A stretch of 64,000 bases of DNA from Arion vulgaris (GCA_020796225.1 CM036753.1:1612001-1676000), one strand, 5' to 3'. Shown: positions 33,604-45,418, counted from the stretch's first letter. The notes: generated by a model not told the origin, from the letters alone. Made by a program: numbers and translations.

Positions 33604-34590
33604 AATAAGCTCTAGAGGAGTTATTACAACACATAGGTGTAACTCTAGAGGAGTTGTTACAACACATAGGTGTAACTCTAGAGGAGTTGTTACAACACAT
33701 AGGTGTAACTCTAGAGGAGTTGTTACAACACATAGGTGTAACTCTAGAGGAGTTGTTACAACACATAGGTGTAACTCTAGAGGAGTTGTTACAACACATA
33801 GGTGTAACTCTAGAGGAGTTGATACAACACACAAGTGTAACTCTAGAGGAGTTGTTACAACACATAGGTGTAACTCTAGAGGAGTTGTTACAACACATAG
33901 GTGTAACTCTAGAGGAGTTGATACAACACATAGGTGTAACTCTAGAGGAGTTGTTACAACACATACGTGTAACTCTAGAGGAGTTGTTACAACACATAGG
34001 TGTAACTCTAGAGGAGTTGATACAACACACAAGTGTAACTCTAGAGGAGTTGATACAACACATAGGTGTAACTCTAGAGGAGTTGTTACAACACATACGT
34101 GTAACTCTAGAGGAGTTGTTACAACACATAAGTGTAACTCTAGAGGAGTTGTTACAACACATAAGTGTAACTCTAGAGGAGTTGTTACAACACATAAGTG
34201 TAACTCTAGAGGAGTTGTTACAACACATACGTGTAACTCTAGAGGAGTTGTTACAACACATAGGTGTAACTCTAGAGGAGTTGTTACAACACATAAGTGT
34301 AACTCTAGAGGAGTTGTTACAACACATAAGTTTAACTATAGAGGAGTTGTTACAACACATACGTGTAACTATAGAGGAGTTGTTACAACACATAAGTGTA
34401 ACTATAGAGGAGTTGTTCAACACATACTGTAACTATAAAGTTGTTACAACACATATGTAACTCTACAAAAGTTGTTACAACACATAAGTGTAACTCTACA
34501 GAAGCTGTTACAACACATAAGTGTAACTCTACAGAAGCTGTTACAACACATAAGTGTAACTCTACAGAAGCTGTTGCAACACGTAAATGT
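33604..34590. repeat. Minisatellite, 33 bp x about 29
   Basis: Unit aactctagaggagttgttac plus aacacataggtgt. The last units change to tacagaagctgttacaac. Open in several frames because 33 is divisible by three; the 342-residue frame at 33404-34432 is a LINE tail run into the array. Confidence 0.97.
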
Positions 34591-34689
34591 AACTGTTGCT
34601 ACTATAACTTGAAGTCAACCAATACTAACAATTTATTCACAACATTTTCCGGTATCTCTGAGCCGAAGTGGGTTAAGCCGTTTACCTAA

Positions 34690-35535
34690 GCTTGTGTTTT
34701 GAAAGCGTAAAAAAACCTGTTTTGATCTTCCGCCTATTGGTAACAGCGTTATAGTAGTTAGTACACATGATCAAAACCAACTGTCGGTATCTAAGGGAAG
34801 TAATATCTAACCTTGTAATATGTAGCAACAAATTGGATATCTAGGGGAAGTAATATCGTGGTATAACAATGAATTATCTTCTCTTTGATCAGTAGAATTC
34901 TCTGTAAAGGAGTTCATTCTTATTTTTTCATATTTCTTGGCCTTCACGCTTTGATATAACTAAAAAGGTTCATCCTTAGATTGAAAGTTGCGTGCCTCGG
35001 CTTAATGATGCTTTAATAGATTACATAACAAACCAAAATTGATCAGTAGTTTGAAAAACTGTGCCATTTTTGGTCAATTTCCTTCCCTGCCACCATTAAC
35101 TTGATGACAGAAGTAATTCAATAATACAGTAACGTCACTGTTCCATCTTTCGGCAAAGATCAAAATGTAGTTTCCGCTTGATCACGGTCAAAGAGTGGGG
35201 GTAATCATAAACGACAAATGCAACATTCAAATACACTTAAACAAACTCCGAGCAGCTCTCACTCGAAAGAATGACACACTCGGAGTTCAATGCACATTCA
35301 ACCTTACTGAATCCACTCGTTGTGGCACTACCTGGTAGGACCCAATTTTAAAAAAATGTAGCAAGTCGTGCACGATCATGTTGTATTTATCATCATCATG
35401 TACTCCGTAATCTGGCTTAGATGATCGTGAATATCCCCAAACGTCTGACGTGAGAAGTGACTATCACTTCTGAAGTTGACACTCATTGTCCACTTAAATG
35501 CATATTTTAATGTTTATAAATGTCCATGTAACATT
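34690..35535. other. Unique sequence plus a dispersed repeat
   Basis: 35165-35345 is the plus-strand copy of the repeat at 11165-11290. Positions 34790-34870 hold a weak duplication (ggtatctaaggggaagtaat). No exon supported. Confidence 0.5.
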
Positions 35536-35588
35536 ACCTATTTATTTTACTGCCGATAAATGTCTATTTAAATTTAGCGACATATTAT
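35536..35588. repeat. Left remnant of a 40 bp minisatellite
   Basis: tgccgataaatgtctattta plus aatttagcgacatattat: one unit of the array that continues at 36712-36825 on the other side of LINE B. Confidence 0.85.
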
Positions 35589-36711
35589 CGTCTTCTTCTT
35601 CTTTTGTCGTCACACGGGGTTGTTGCCCAGTGTCGTGGTTTTCTGTTTTTGTCTTGCGCTGGTCTGGTTGCTTGTGTGATTGTTATTTTTGCTCTTTCAC
35701 AGGATTCTGCTACGCCATCTAACCATCTTTTCCGTGGTCTTCCTCTTGCCTTCTTTCCCGATGTTCTGTTGTAGAAGACTCTGTGTACTGTGGAGTTTGG
35801 ATACATTCTTATTAAGTGGCCAAACCACTTCATTCTTTGTTTCTCTATGTAATTCAAGCACGGTTTTGTGCCAACTTTCTTTCTTATGCTGATGTTGGGG
35901 ATTCTGTCTTTTCTTGTGTTGTTGGTAACTTTTCGCAGGCAACGCATTTCACGTGTAGTTATTTTTGTGACTGCGCTTTGCTCAATGTCCATGTTTGGCT
36001 CTGGTAACACAAAGTAGGTATAAAAATGCTGTTGATCATTTGTTTCTTAGCTGCCTGTGAAATTTTTGGGTGCCTTAACAATGGGGCTAGCTGGTAGGTT
36101 ACAACATTTGCTTTTGGCACTCTAGCCTCTATCTCTCTATCCAGTTTTCCGTCTTCTGTGAACATGCTTCCTAAGTATTTGAATTCTTTCACTTGGTTTA
36201 TTTTAGTGCCATTGACATGGATGTCTAGATTATTATGTTTTCTTCCCATATTCATTATTTATGTTTTAGTGTTGTTGATTTTCATGTCATGATTTTACAC
36301 AATTTTTGTTCAAGGTGTCAATATGATGTTGTAGATCTTGTTCATTTTGATGTATCAGGCACTGATCATCTGCAAACAGCAGTTTCTTTATTTAATCATT
36401 ATCTGAATTTGACTCTAGAGTTATTTTATCCATATATGTAATAAAGAGTAGTGGTGAGAGGACACAACCTTGTCTAACACCTGATGTAATGGAGAACCAG
36501 TCGGACATTCCTTCTGTTGTTCTTACTGTACTCTGGCTATCTTGATATAAGGCCATGATATTACATAATAGTTGTCCCTGGACGCCATATTCTTCAAGGA
36601 TCTTCAATAGTTTGCACCTGTTTACTCTATCAAATGCCTTTTCTTGGTCTATAAATATAAGTTGTTTACTTTGATTGTATTCAATTGTTTGTTCGCAGAA
36701 CTGCCTTAGTG
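35589..36711 (-). mobile_element. LINE B, 5'-truncated copy with RT domain
   Basis: Non-LTR RT. On the minus strand: QLIFIDQEKAFDRVNRCKLL (motif A), ITSGVRQGCVLSPLLFITYM (motif B), one in-frame TAA, KLLFADDQCLIHQNEQDLQH (motif C, FADD). After a frameshift come NQVKEFKYLGSMFTEDGKLD, PTLCYQSQTWTLSKAQ, CLNYIEKQRMKWFGHLIRM and KARGRPRKRWLDGVAE. The 3' tail is AAAAGAAGAAGAAGACG. A perfect 14 bp target duplication TAGCGACATATTAT lies at 35575-35588 and 36712-36725. The target was a unit of a minisatellite. The tail resembles that of S1. Confidence 0.95.
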
Positions 36712-36825
36712 TAGCGACATATTATATTGCCTATAAATGTCTATTTAAGTTTAGCGACATACTATATTGCTTATACATGTCTATTTAACTTTAAAGACAT
36801 ATTATATTGCCGATAAATGTCGAAT
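36712..36825. repeat. Minisatellite, 40 bp x 3, beside exon B donor
   Basis: Unit cgacatattatattgcctat plus aaatgtctatttaagtttag. It ends four bases from the exon B splice donor region. Confidence 0.9.
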
Positions 36826-36830
36826 CTTAC

Positions 36831-36935
36831 CACAGAACTGGCATTTGAGGCCGTCAGTAGGTTAGTGTCCCTGCTCAGTGGATACAGATTTTGAAGTCCA
36901 ACATTGAAAGTTTGGCTAAACCCGTTGTATCTCCT
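36831..36935 (-). CDS. Unidentified gene, exon B
   Basis: Acceptor TTGTTTTCTTCAG (AG at 36936-36937) and donor GTG|GTAAGA (GT at 36829-36830). 105 nt, 35 codons, phase 0 at both ends. It reads RRYNGFSQTFNVGLQNLYPL then SRDTNLLTASNASSV. Contains possible N-glycosylation site NAS. It joins exons A and C in frame. Both introns are dense with minisatellites. Confidence 0.72.
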
Positions 36936-36961
36936 CTGAAGAAAACAATGATACATGTCAC

Positions 36962-37500
36962 ATATACCACATTATATTCTAGTTTGACATCAGGAGACAC
37001 ATTTCTCTTTAAACCACATGATATTCTAGCTTGACATCAGGAGACACATTTCTCTTTATATACCACATGATATTCTAGTTTGACATCAGGAGACACATTT
37101 CTCTTTATATACCACATGATATTCTAGCTTGACATCAGGAGACACATTTCTCTTTATATACCACATGATATTATTGTTTGACATCAGGAGACACATTTCT
37201 CTTTAAACCACATGATATTCTAGCTTGACATTAGGAGACACATTTCTCTTTATATACCACATGATATTCTAGCTTGACATCAGGAGACACATTTCTCTTT
37301 ATATACCACATGATATTCTAGCTTGACATCAGGAGACACATTTCTCTTTACATACCACGTGATATTCTAGCTTGACATCAGGAGACACATTTCTCTTTAT
37401 ATACCACATGATATTCTAGCTTGACATCAGACAAACATTTCTCTTTATATATCACATGACATTCTAACTTGACATCAGACAAACATTTCTCTTTAATGTC
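36962..37500. repeat. Minisatellite, 49 bp x 11
   Basis: Unit catgatattctagcttgaca, tcaggagacacatttctctt, tatatacca. It begins about 25 bp upstream of exon B's acceptor. Confidence 0.95.
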
Positions 37501-37544
37501 TTCTTTTTTATTCTAGTTACACGTTATTGTTGAACCTCGACCCA

Positions 37545-38130
37545 CATATATTCGGTACTTTCATTGACCCCCAATATTCGGTACTTTCATTGACCCTCAA
37601 TATTCAGTACTTTCATTGACCCCCAATATTCGTACTTTCATTGAAAACATATATTCGGTACTTTCATTGACACACATATATTCGTACTTTCATTGACCCA
37701 CATATATTCGGTACCTCCATTGACCCATATATTTTGGGCACTTTCATTGACACACATATATTCGGTACTTTCATTGACACACATATATTCGGTACTTCCA
37801 TTGACCCACATATTTTGGGCACTTCCATTGACCGACATATATTCGGTAATTCCATTGATCCATATATATTCGGTTCTTTCATTGACCCACATATATTTGG
37901 CACTTTCATTGACCCACATATATTCGGCACTTTCATTGCCCCATATATATTCGGCACTTTCATTGCCCCATATATATTCGGCATTTTCATTGCCCCATAT
38001 ATATTCGGCACTTTCATTGCCCCATATATATTCGGCACTTTCATTGCCCCATATATATTCGGCACTTTCATTAACCCACATATATTCGGCACTTTCATTG
38101 CCCCATATATATTCGGCACTTTCATTGACA
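37545..38130. repeat. Minisatellite, 27 bp x about 22
   Basis: Unit ccccatatatattcggcact plus ttcattg. Early units vary (gacccacatat, ttttgggc). Open in four frames; none is a gene. Confidence 0.95.
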
Positions 38131-38174
38131 TACTATCAAATGCTTCAGTTTAGTTTACTATAGAAGCTCTGTTT

Positions 38175-38450
38175 AAAAAAAGAGAACACACATGGTCAGT
38201 GCATTTACCCCTGTGTAAGAAAGATATCGGAGAACACATTGTCAGTGCATTTACCCCTGTGTAAGAAAGATATCGGAGCACACATGGTCAGATTATTACA
38301 CCTCTGTGCAAGAAAGATATCGATATCAGAGAACACATGGTCAGATTATTACACCTCTGTGCAAGAAAGATATCGATATCGGAGAACACATGGTCAGATT
38401 ATTACACCTCTGTGCAAGAAAGATATCGGAGCACACATGGTCAGATCATT
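38175..38450. repeat. Minisatellite, about 45-55 bp x 5
   Basis: Unit ggagaacacatggtcagatt, attacacctctgtgcaagaa, agatatc with optional extra gatatc. It ends about 45 bp from the exon A donor. Confidence 0.92.
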
Positions 38451-38494
38451 TAAGCAAGTGAAATGTCGATTCTCCTAACAAACCAGATACTTAC

Positions 38495-38781
38495 AACTTG
38501 TTCTAGTGCGCCCTCGATACTTGTTCTATAGTTCATCAAAGTGCGTTTGAACTGTGTGACCAGACTGGTCACACGCGCATGGCTGTAAGTGGGTGAAATT
38601 GCCATATGAAATGGATGAAATAGTGACGATTGTGTTGTGGTCACCATCTGGTCATTACAATTAGAAGTGTTAAGACAGACAGCTGCACTTGTGCACGGTC
38701 TAGGATCCTGGTAACTCAGCTGTACACTTTGCGTGTGACTGCAGCTCCCTTTCAGGCTTAGAAGTGACAGCGTCAAACTCC
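38495..38781 (-). CDS. Unidentified gene, exon A
   Basis: Acceptor AAATTTCAG (AG at 38782-38783) and donor GTT|GTAAGT (GT at 38493-38494). 287 nt; the 5' side is a split codon (two bases), the 3' side is phase 0. It reads SLTLSLLSLKGSCSHTQSVQ, PRPCTSAAVCLNTSNCNDQM, HPFHMAISPTYSHARVTSLV and FKRTLMNYRTSIEGALEQV. Contains NTS and several cysteines in the first half and a charged helical end. No family recognised. Upstream exons must exist but are not found. Confidence 0.68.
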
Positions 38782-38807
38782 CTGAAATTTGTAACAATAG
38801 TTAAAAC

Positions 38808-39485
38808 TTGTTGATTACCCAAAAACTATGGTAATCAACAAGGAAATGGAAAAACCTAAAATGAATATAAAAATACATGGAGAATTACTACATCAAGTAA
38901 AAAGCTTCTCATATCTCGGTCAGATGATAACAGATGATGGCAGATGTATAACAGAAATTAAAAGAGAATAGGAATGGCCAAGGATAATTTCAATAGTATG
39001 AGAAAGTTACTGACATCCAAACAAATCACAAACAGGCTAAAAATGAGAATGATCAAATGCTATATATATCCTATATTAATGTATGTCTCGGAAACATGGA
39101 CAATGAACAAGCAGTTAGAAGACAGAATTGATGCATTTGAGATGTGGATATATAGAAGAATAGGCAGAGTTTCATGGACAGAAAAACAGATAAATAAACA
39201 AGTTTTAGGAAAACTAGGCATGAAGAAACAATTATTAAGAGAAATAAAATTCAGACAAGTAAAGTATTTTGGGCACATAAAAGACATGACACCATGATAA
39301 AACATTTACTAGAGGGAAAGTTGAGGGGAGAAGAGCAAGAGGAAGACCGAGAGATAAGTGGGAGGAAACTTTAAGAAATGGACAGGTTACAGTCTAGCAG
39401 TGTGCAACACCAAGGCGAAAGACAGAGGATGCTGGAGATTCATTGCAGCTAACCTTCGATGTGGAGACGGCACCTGATGATGATG
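38808..39485 (+). mobile_element. LINE D, 5'-truncated copy
   Basis: Reads INKEMEKPKMNIKIHGELLH, VKSFSYLGQMITDDGR, then one frameshift. The 38974-39297 frame gives MIKCYIYPILMYVSETWTMN, RIDAFEMWIYRRIGRVSWTE, LREIKFRQVKYFGHIKDM, then RARGRPRDKWEETL and a stop-broken end. The tail is cacctgatgatgatg. A 9 bp direct repeat AGTTAAAAC (38799-38807 and 39486-39494) flanks it. It lies about 20 bp upstream of the exon A acceptor side, inside the upstream intron. Confidence 0.9.
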
Positions 39486-39759
39486 AGTTAAAACAAATCG
39501 TGTCCAACAATGACATCACATTTATCGCGTGATTATTTAAAAATAAGAAACACGTTTACGAAACCAACTAACAAGTAACAAAAAGGGAAGGTAGGAGAGG
39601 GACTAAAACTCAGAATAAACTAATATTATGAATCAAATGGACCGTTAAAGAAACAAGTTTCAATTTCCGAAGACGGTTCCAACGGTTTTTGTTTATCTCT
39701 TGAAGACAGAAAAATGAAGGCATTTATTAATCGTGTGCATAACTAAGATAAAGATACGT

Positions 39760-39830
39760 GCAAATTACTAAGCAAATTACTAAGCAAATTACTAAGCAAA
39801 TTACTAAGCAAATTACTAAGCAAATTACTT
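39760..39830. repeat. 12 bp x 6 tandem repeat
   Basis: Unit caaattactaag, next to the 3' end of LINE A. A shared ataactaagataa at 39738 and 41088 suggests it lies inside the duplicated target or is part of the LINE tail. Confidence 0.85.
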
Positions 39831-39849
39831 GCAGGCCCTATGTAACGTA

Positions 39850-41070
39850 TAATGGTACTTTCTTTTCTCCAATCCAGTTTTGCCTCACAGCGTCAGGTCA
39901 AGAAAAAATGTCGATGACGGGCTTTTGTATGCGCTTCGTAGATTGTGTCTTTCGTCGCCTCTGTTATCTTTTAGGTCCATCTTTTGCGTGGCCGGCCTTT
40001 TGCTTTGTACCCATTGTATCGGAGCAGCATTGCTTTTTGAGATGCACTGTCTGTTGGTAATCTACTTATGTGGCCGAACCATTTAATTTGTTGTTTCTTG
40101 ATGAAGTCTAGTACTGATGTTGAACCCACATTTTTCCTGATGTCTTCATTTCTCAACCGGTCTCTTCTTGTTACATCCAGCATTCTGCGTAGACACTTCA
40201 TCTCTGTTGTGACTAGTTTTCTTCTATCGTTTGTTGTCAGCGTCCAGGTTTGGCACTGGTAACATAATGTGGGAGAAAGATTGTGTTGAACATTGCTCTG
40301 TTTGTGTTCATGATGACGTGTTTGCATCTTAAAATTGGCGCCATTTGCCCTATCATTTGATTTGCTTTGTTGCATTTGTGTTGAATTTCATTAGTTATTC
40401 TTCCATTCGCTGAAAAAATGCTCCCCAGGTATGTGAAGTCTTTTACTTGTTTTAAATGGGCAATTGTCGATGGAGATATTGATAGCGATATCCTCTCTTG
40501 CGAATGTCATTACTTCGATTTTGTCGATGTTTATTCTCATGTTGTATTCATTACATGCTAACTGGAGTCTGTTAATGTGTTGTGGTAGATGTTCTTCTGT
40601 TGTTGATATGATTGCCTGATCGTCTGCAAAAAGAAATTCGTTTAAGAGTTCTCCGAGGTTGTTTCCTTCACTGGTCTTAGCTGTTTTACAGATTTGTTCA
40701 ATATATGTGATTAACAGCAGCGGAGATAGTACACAACCTTGTCTTACTCCTGACCCTACGTGAAAATTTTCTAATAGTCCTGTGTTTGTTCGAATTGTAC
40801 ACTGGCTGTTTATATAAAGGCTCTTGCAAAGGCTGGTTAGGTGGTTATTAACCCCATAGGTTGATAGTATTTTTCACAACTTGTGCCTATCTACGTGGTC
40901 GAACGTTTTTTCCTGGTCTACAAATGCAATGTGCAAGTGTTTATCGGATTTGACAGCCAGTCCTTTCCACTAACTGTCTGAGGGCGAATATCGCGTCTGT
41001 ACAGCTTCTGTTCTTCCTGAATCGCATTTGCGAGTTAAGCTGTAGCTCGATGAGTCGACAGTACGAGAGG
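39850..41070 (-). mobile_element. LINE A, best copy, RT palm and C-terminal tail
   Basis: Minus strand: RFRKNRSCTDAIFALRQLVE, then HIAFVDQEKTFDHVDRHKL (motif A), STYGVNNHLTSL, SGVRQGCVLSPLLLITYIEQ (motif B), ELLNEFLFADDQAIISTTEE (motif C, FADD). A frameshift near 40470 and then SPTLCYQCQTWTLTTNDRRK, RRDRLRNEDIRKNVGSTS, KQQIKWFGHISRLPTDSASQ and YKAKGRPRKRW. The endonuclease domain is lost by 5' truncation. Clade not assigned. Confidence 0.95.
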
Positions 41071-41194
41071 AATTATTATTAATATTATAACTAAGATAAG
41101 GACATGTTTGTAACGACATTACTTCGACAAGCAAACAATATGGTAGATAAAAGAGATAGATAACCAAGTTATAGAGATCAATCTCATGAAACGG

Positions 41195-41335
41195 AAAGAT
41201 GCCACGATCGGATGTGAATAATGTTCACATGTTTGTGAAGAAAGATGTCAACATCGGATGTGAATAACGTTCACATGTTTGTGAAGAAAGATGTCAACAT
41301 CGGATGTGAATAATGTTCATATGTTTGTGAAGATT
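41195..41335. repeat. Minisatellite, 46 bp x 3
   Basis: Unit gaaagatgtcaacatcggat, gtgaataacgttcacatgtt, tgtgaa. Confidence 0.92.
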
Positions 41336-41339
41336 CGCG

Positions 41340-42130
41340 CGACAGCCGACACAACGTATGGTAATGATGATTATATACATTATCTAACACTATTCATTAT
41401 GTTTCTAAAAAAATATCCAATTGCCAGCTGAAACTTCCATTACTGCAAATAAAACTGTTCACACACACGATGTACAGAGATGTACGGACACAAAGATATT
41501 TGTGAACAAATATTTCAGATGAACGGACTGGACTCAAAGCTCAAACAATATGTACATGTTGCCATTATTAATTTTAATTACCTAGTAATTAATGGGAAAA
41601 TAGACACAACACAGTAAACAAAAGTACAAGTTTTGAGGACATGCATTTTTCCTGTAACAACATATGAATGTGAATCATAGACAATAACACAAGAATTAAA
41701 TAAGAAAATAAAATCTTCACCATGCATTCGTTTCATCTATGCCGCCCCCTCTCTCTCTCTCTGAAGTAGAAAACAGTTCATTGTCGTCGCAAGTGTCTTT
41801 AGTGGGAACATTTAACTTGGATACGTATGCCATACTGATACCTTTTCCATGACCGATTTATTCATGACAGCTACGTCATCGACGTATACGCTTGGTTGCA
41901 TGTTAATGCACAACCAACTCTAAACTTATAATATTAGAGTTGCTTGTATGTTAATGGTTGTTAAGTCAGCGATATATAACTCCAGGTAAATCCATAAACA
42001 TTCCTTCTCCTCCAGCAGATGTCTAAGAGTATTCAAGCTGATGGTTCCCATTACAGATTCAAATCTGCCTTTGCTCCCACTTCTCTTCTCTCATTACCCC
42101 TTCTTATGTGTGCATCTTTTATTTACCATT
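41340..42130. other. No recognisable feature
   Basis: Unique sequence with a short (CT)n near 41750. Confidence 0.6.
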
Positions 42131-42136
42131 TCTCGG

Positions 42137-42474
42137 ATCTGCTTGAGGTACATACGGCAATGTATGATCTTTGTACTCGATCTGCTTGAGGTACATACGG
42201 CAATGCATGATCTTTGTACTGGATCTGCTTGAGGTACATACGGCAATGCATGATCTTTGTACTCGATCTGCTTGAGGTACATACGGCAATGTATGATCTT
42301 TGTACTCGATCTGCTTGAGGTACATACGGCAATGCATGATCTTTGTACTCGATCTGTTTGAGGTACATACGGCAATGTATGATCTTTGTACTCGATCTGC
42401 TTGAGGTACATACGGCAATGCATGATCTTTGTACTCGATCTGCTTGAGGTACATACGGCAATGCATGATCTTTG
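42137..42474. repeat. Minisatellite, 43 bp x 8
   Basis: Unit gatctgcttgaggtacatac, ggcaatgcatgatctttgta, ctc. Confidence 0.96.
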
Positions 42475-42619
42475 TAGCACCAATCGTGGCATATTGAAGA
42501 GAAAACAAAGCAAAATAAACAGAGACAATGTGAAATAATGCTTTTCTAAGAGTCTATGAATTTGAAATCAAATGTGACATATGTGGGAATGAAACATTAC
42601 AAGAATGGTCGAAGCCTGT

Positions 42620-42735
42620 ATATAATAAACGGTGTATGGGAAACATCGGCATGCCTACCCTTAATCATATGTTGAAAGAGACTTTCTATGGGAAACATCG
42701 GCATGCATACCCTTAATCATATGTTGAAAGAGACT
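42620..42735. repeat. Duplication, about 57 bp x 2
   Basis: tatgggaaacatcggcatgc ... atcatatgttgaaagagact occurs twice. Confidence 0.9.
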
Positions 42736-42739
42736 GCTC

Positions 42740-43227
42740 AAAGTTAAATTACTTTGGTTGTTTTAAACTAAACAAAGACAAACTGCTTCATTTTCTAAAC
42801 ACTTTAACTGTCGCATTGAAAAAAACATTATGTGATGGAATTAATTAATATTAGTCACATTCCTCCCACAAGTGAAAGTGTATGTACAAACTAAGTAAAT
42901 GTAGTTGTCTTAACTGTTAACGAAATTTGAAGAATAATATGTACAGTTGTAGATCAATGAATGTACGTTTATTACAAGCTGACAGAGTGTGAAACAAATA
43001 TATTAAAGCCCGTTAACGATCTGAATGCGTAAACGTAAATTTAAAACTAACTTGACAGTGGCACCGTTTATGGCACATGGTCAACGTAGCAGACAAATAG
43101 ACGCAAAGTGCAGCATTTGTTAGTTAATGCGCTAATAACGGGGAAGACAATTTGAAGAGAAGAAAGAAACAACATTGAAACAAAAGATATGTTGGAAAGA
43201 AATACATGAAAGATTGAAATTCAAAGA
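42740..43227. other. No recognisable feature
   Basis: AT-rich unique sequence. Confidence 0.6.
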
Positions 43228-43355
43228 ACGTACATGCAGATAATTAAAGTTGACTTCAAGGAACAGAGAAGAACGTACATGCAGATAAGTAAAGTTGACT
43301 TCAAGGAACAGAGAAGAACGTACATGCAGATAAGTAAAGTTGACTTCAAGGAACA
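43228..43355. repeat. Minisatellite, 45 bp x 3
   Basis: Unit gaacgtacatgcagataagt, aaagttgacttcaaggaaca, gagaa. Confidence 0.92.
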
Positions 43356-43359
43356 GAGA

Positions 43360-44225
43360 GAGAAAAAAAGACAAAAATTGTTAAAAATGACCAACATGCA
43401 ACACTTAGCATCCAGCAAGATCGAGCCATGTTTCTTTGTTACTGGTAATCTGTCACAGTTCTCAAAGACTTGTCTGGAATCTAGAATTCTTGAACTCTAG
43501 CAAACCTATACCATCTCAAGTTCACATGCCTGGTTTATATAGGAGAAAAAGACTGAAGGGATTGTGGACAATAATAGCACAGTTTCGGGGATCAAATTTT
43601 ATCCACATTTTCTGAGTCTAGAATCATATTCTTTTGGGGAAGAATTATTGGAAATTTTGGCGTATTTTCATACAGAACATTGTTCTGAAATGTGTGAGCG
43701 CTGCTACCACTTGCATGCTGAGGTTTTCCCTGTAAACGTTTCATTTGTTTCATGTTTGCAGACCTAAAATAGGCACTGAGGTCTGGAATCTATTTTAACT
43801 CATTTCTGGCAGGGCGGGAGAAGAATTTATTGAAGTCTTTCATCCGGTTCAATGAAGCGTGAAATAGTTAAAGATCAAAAGAAATTAATATTTTATTCTG
43901 TAGCACCCAAGTGTAAAAATGTGGAGTTTCGCTGTGCTTTCATTACCAATCGGAAACATTTAGTTTTTATCAAATTTTATTTTCATTTTCTGATAGTATG
44001 AAATGAAATCTGTATATTTTGACACTAAACAAAAGAAGACCCATTGTAAGAAAATCGAACATTATACAGCAAGACCGGCAAGACATTAGATGGTATTAGG
44101 GAATTCCTTAACAAATATGATCTGACACGCTAGATGAGGTAAATCATATGCCACGAGAATGGAAACTGCTAATACTGTTAAACACACAATGTTTATAGTT
44201 TGTGTTACAAATTGAAAATGAAACT
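43360..44225. other. No recognisable feature
   Basis: Short frames only; no domain, no paired splice sites that I would defend. Confidence 0.55.
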
Positions 44226-44229
44226 ATTT

Positions 44230-44515
44230 GTTAAGTTTGGATTATTCCTGCCATGTTGCATCTGTAGACTATGGCAAAGCTTTTGCTGGAGTCGACGGGA
44301 ATATACAAATACGAAAGACTTTCTTACACAGGGTTTCCCCAAATTGCTTGATGCATTTACCTGGTGACACAAAGAACGAACACCGTAGCTCCGGCAACAA
44401 ACTTAGGGCTCTCTAGAAAAAATGTGCTCATGAATAGAACAGTGTGGCCTGGATACGAACCGACGACCTTAAGCATGTAAGATGAACGGTGTAACTACTT
44501 AGCCAGAGAGACCTC
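44230..44515 (-). mobile_element. tRNA-derived SINE, second family
   Basis: The minus strand begins TCTCTGGCTAAGTAGTTACA (A-box GGCTAAGTAGTT). About 40 bp on comes GTCGGTTCGTATCCAGG, a good B-box (GGTTCGTATCC). The body continues GAGAGCCCTAAGTTTGTTGC and GTCACCAGGTAAATG. The body is unlike the SINE at 58385. Confidence 0.75.
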
Positions 44516-44678
44516 CGACATAAATGTGATATGAGATTGTTTAAGAAAATATGCAGAGAGCAAACATCTCATCAAATTTTGCAGAAGTTTATACTTCAGG
44601 TAAAAGCCAAAATAAGAATAAAGACAGGTACATCAAGGGCATATAAATGTGAAACTCAAACGTCCGACTAGGATGTAT

Positions 44679-44682
<4 letters not shown>

Positions 44683-44721
<39 letters not shown>
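44683..44721. repeat. (CT)n microsatellite
   Basis: About 19 CT units. A complementary (GA)n lies at 45118-45147. Confidence 0.95.
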
Positions 44722-44725
<4 letters not shown>

Positions 44726-44839
44726 ACTACATTGTTATAACATAGTTTTATCAAGATAGATTTGGACAATATAAGAGTAGAGACACGAAGCAAAGACGAT
44801 GAGAAAAAGTTTCAGAATTGCGTTTTGCATATAACCCAA

Positions 44840-45115
44840 GTTTTGACAGCAGAAAACGAAGAAATCCCTAGAGGAAACATCTGGTTCGATTTAATACTAA
44901 AGATGAAGAATATAATATGAAAGTATGCAATGACAAGACAGAGACACAATATTGAGATAGACAAGCTTGTAGACACTATTTCAATCAAACTAAACAACAC
45001 AGACATTATACAAACAAATGAGTTCAAAGCCATAGGGACAATATTCACTTCAGAAGGAATAATGGATAAAGAAATCAACAGACAGTCAGCAAAGACAAAT
45101 TAGATACTTGGACTC

Positions 45116-45149
<34 letters not shown>

Positions 45150-45406
45150 CTTGGACAACAAGCCATCCACTCCTGACACATAAAGAGATAACTGTGAATA
45201 TTAAAGCAAAATCTCATAAAATCCATTTTGTTACCAGCATTATACTATCAATATCAAACATGTTCGCTTACAGCAGCAAATGATCAGACAATCATAACAA
45301 GGAAGATGAGATATCTTAGAAGAGATGCTGAAGTAACAATGACTGAGAATAAATTAGAAATGCAGAAATTAGAAGAAGATTATAAATGAAACAGGTCATA
45401 TAATTT
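44840..45406 (+). mobile_element. LINE B-like relic, first part of a stretched copy
   Basis: Reads NEFKAIGTIFTSEGIMDKEI (the FKYLGS.F.EDG region), is broken by a (GA)n tract at 45118-45147 flanked by gatacttggac on both sides, and continues LLPALYYQYQTCSLTAANDQ, ITRKMRYLRR. It ends ...FIK at the S1 insertion, and resumes at 47990. Confidence 0.78.
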
Positions 45407-45418
45407 ATCAAATAACAA

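Noticed and set aside
33404..34432. 342-residue frame with CNSRGVVTTHR repeats
   Set aside because: LINE C tail running into the 33 bp array; overlapping frames on both strands are equally open.
37638..38163. Four overlapping frames with repeated NIYG and HIYS
   Set aside because: All are readings of the 27 bp minisatellite.
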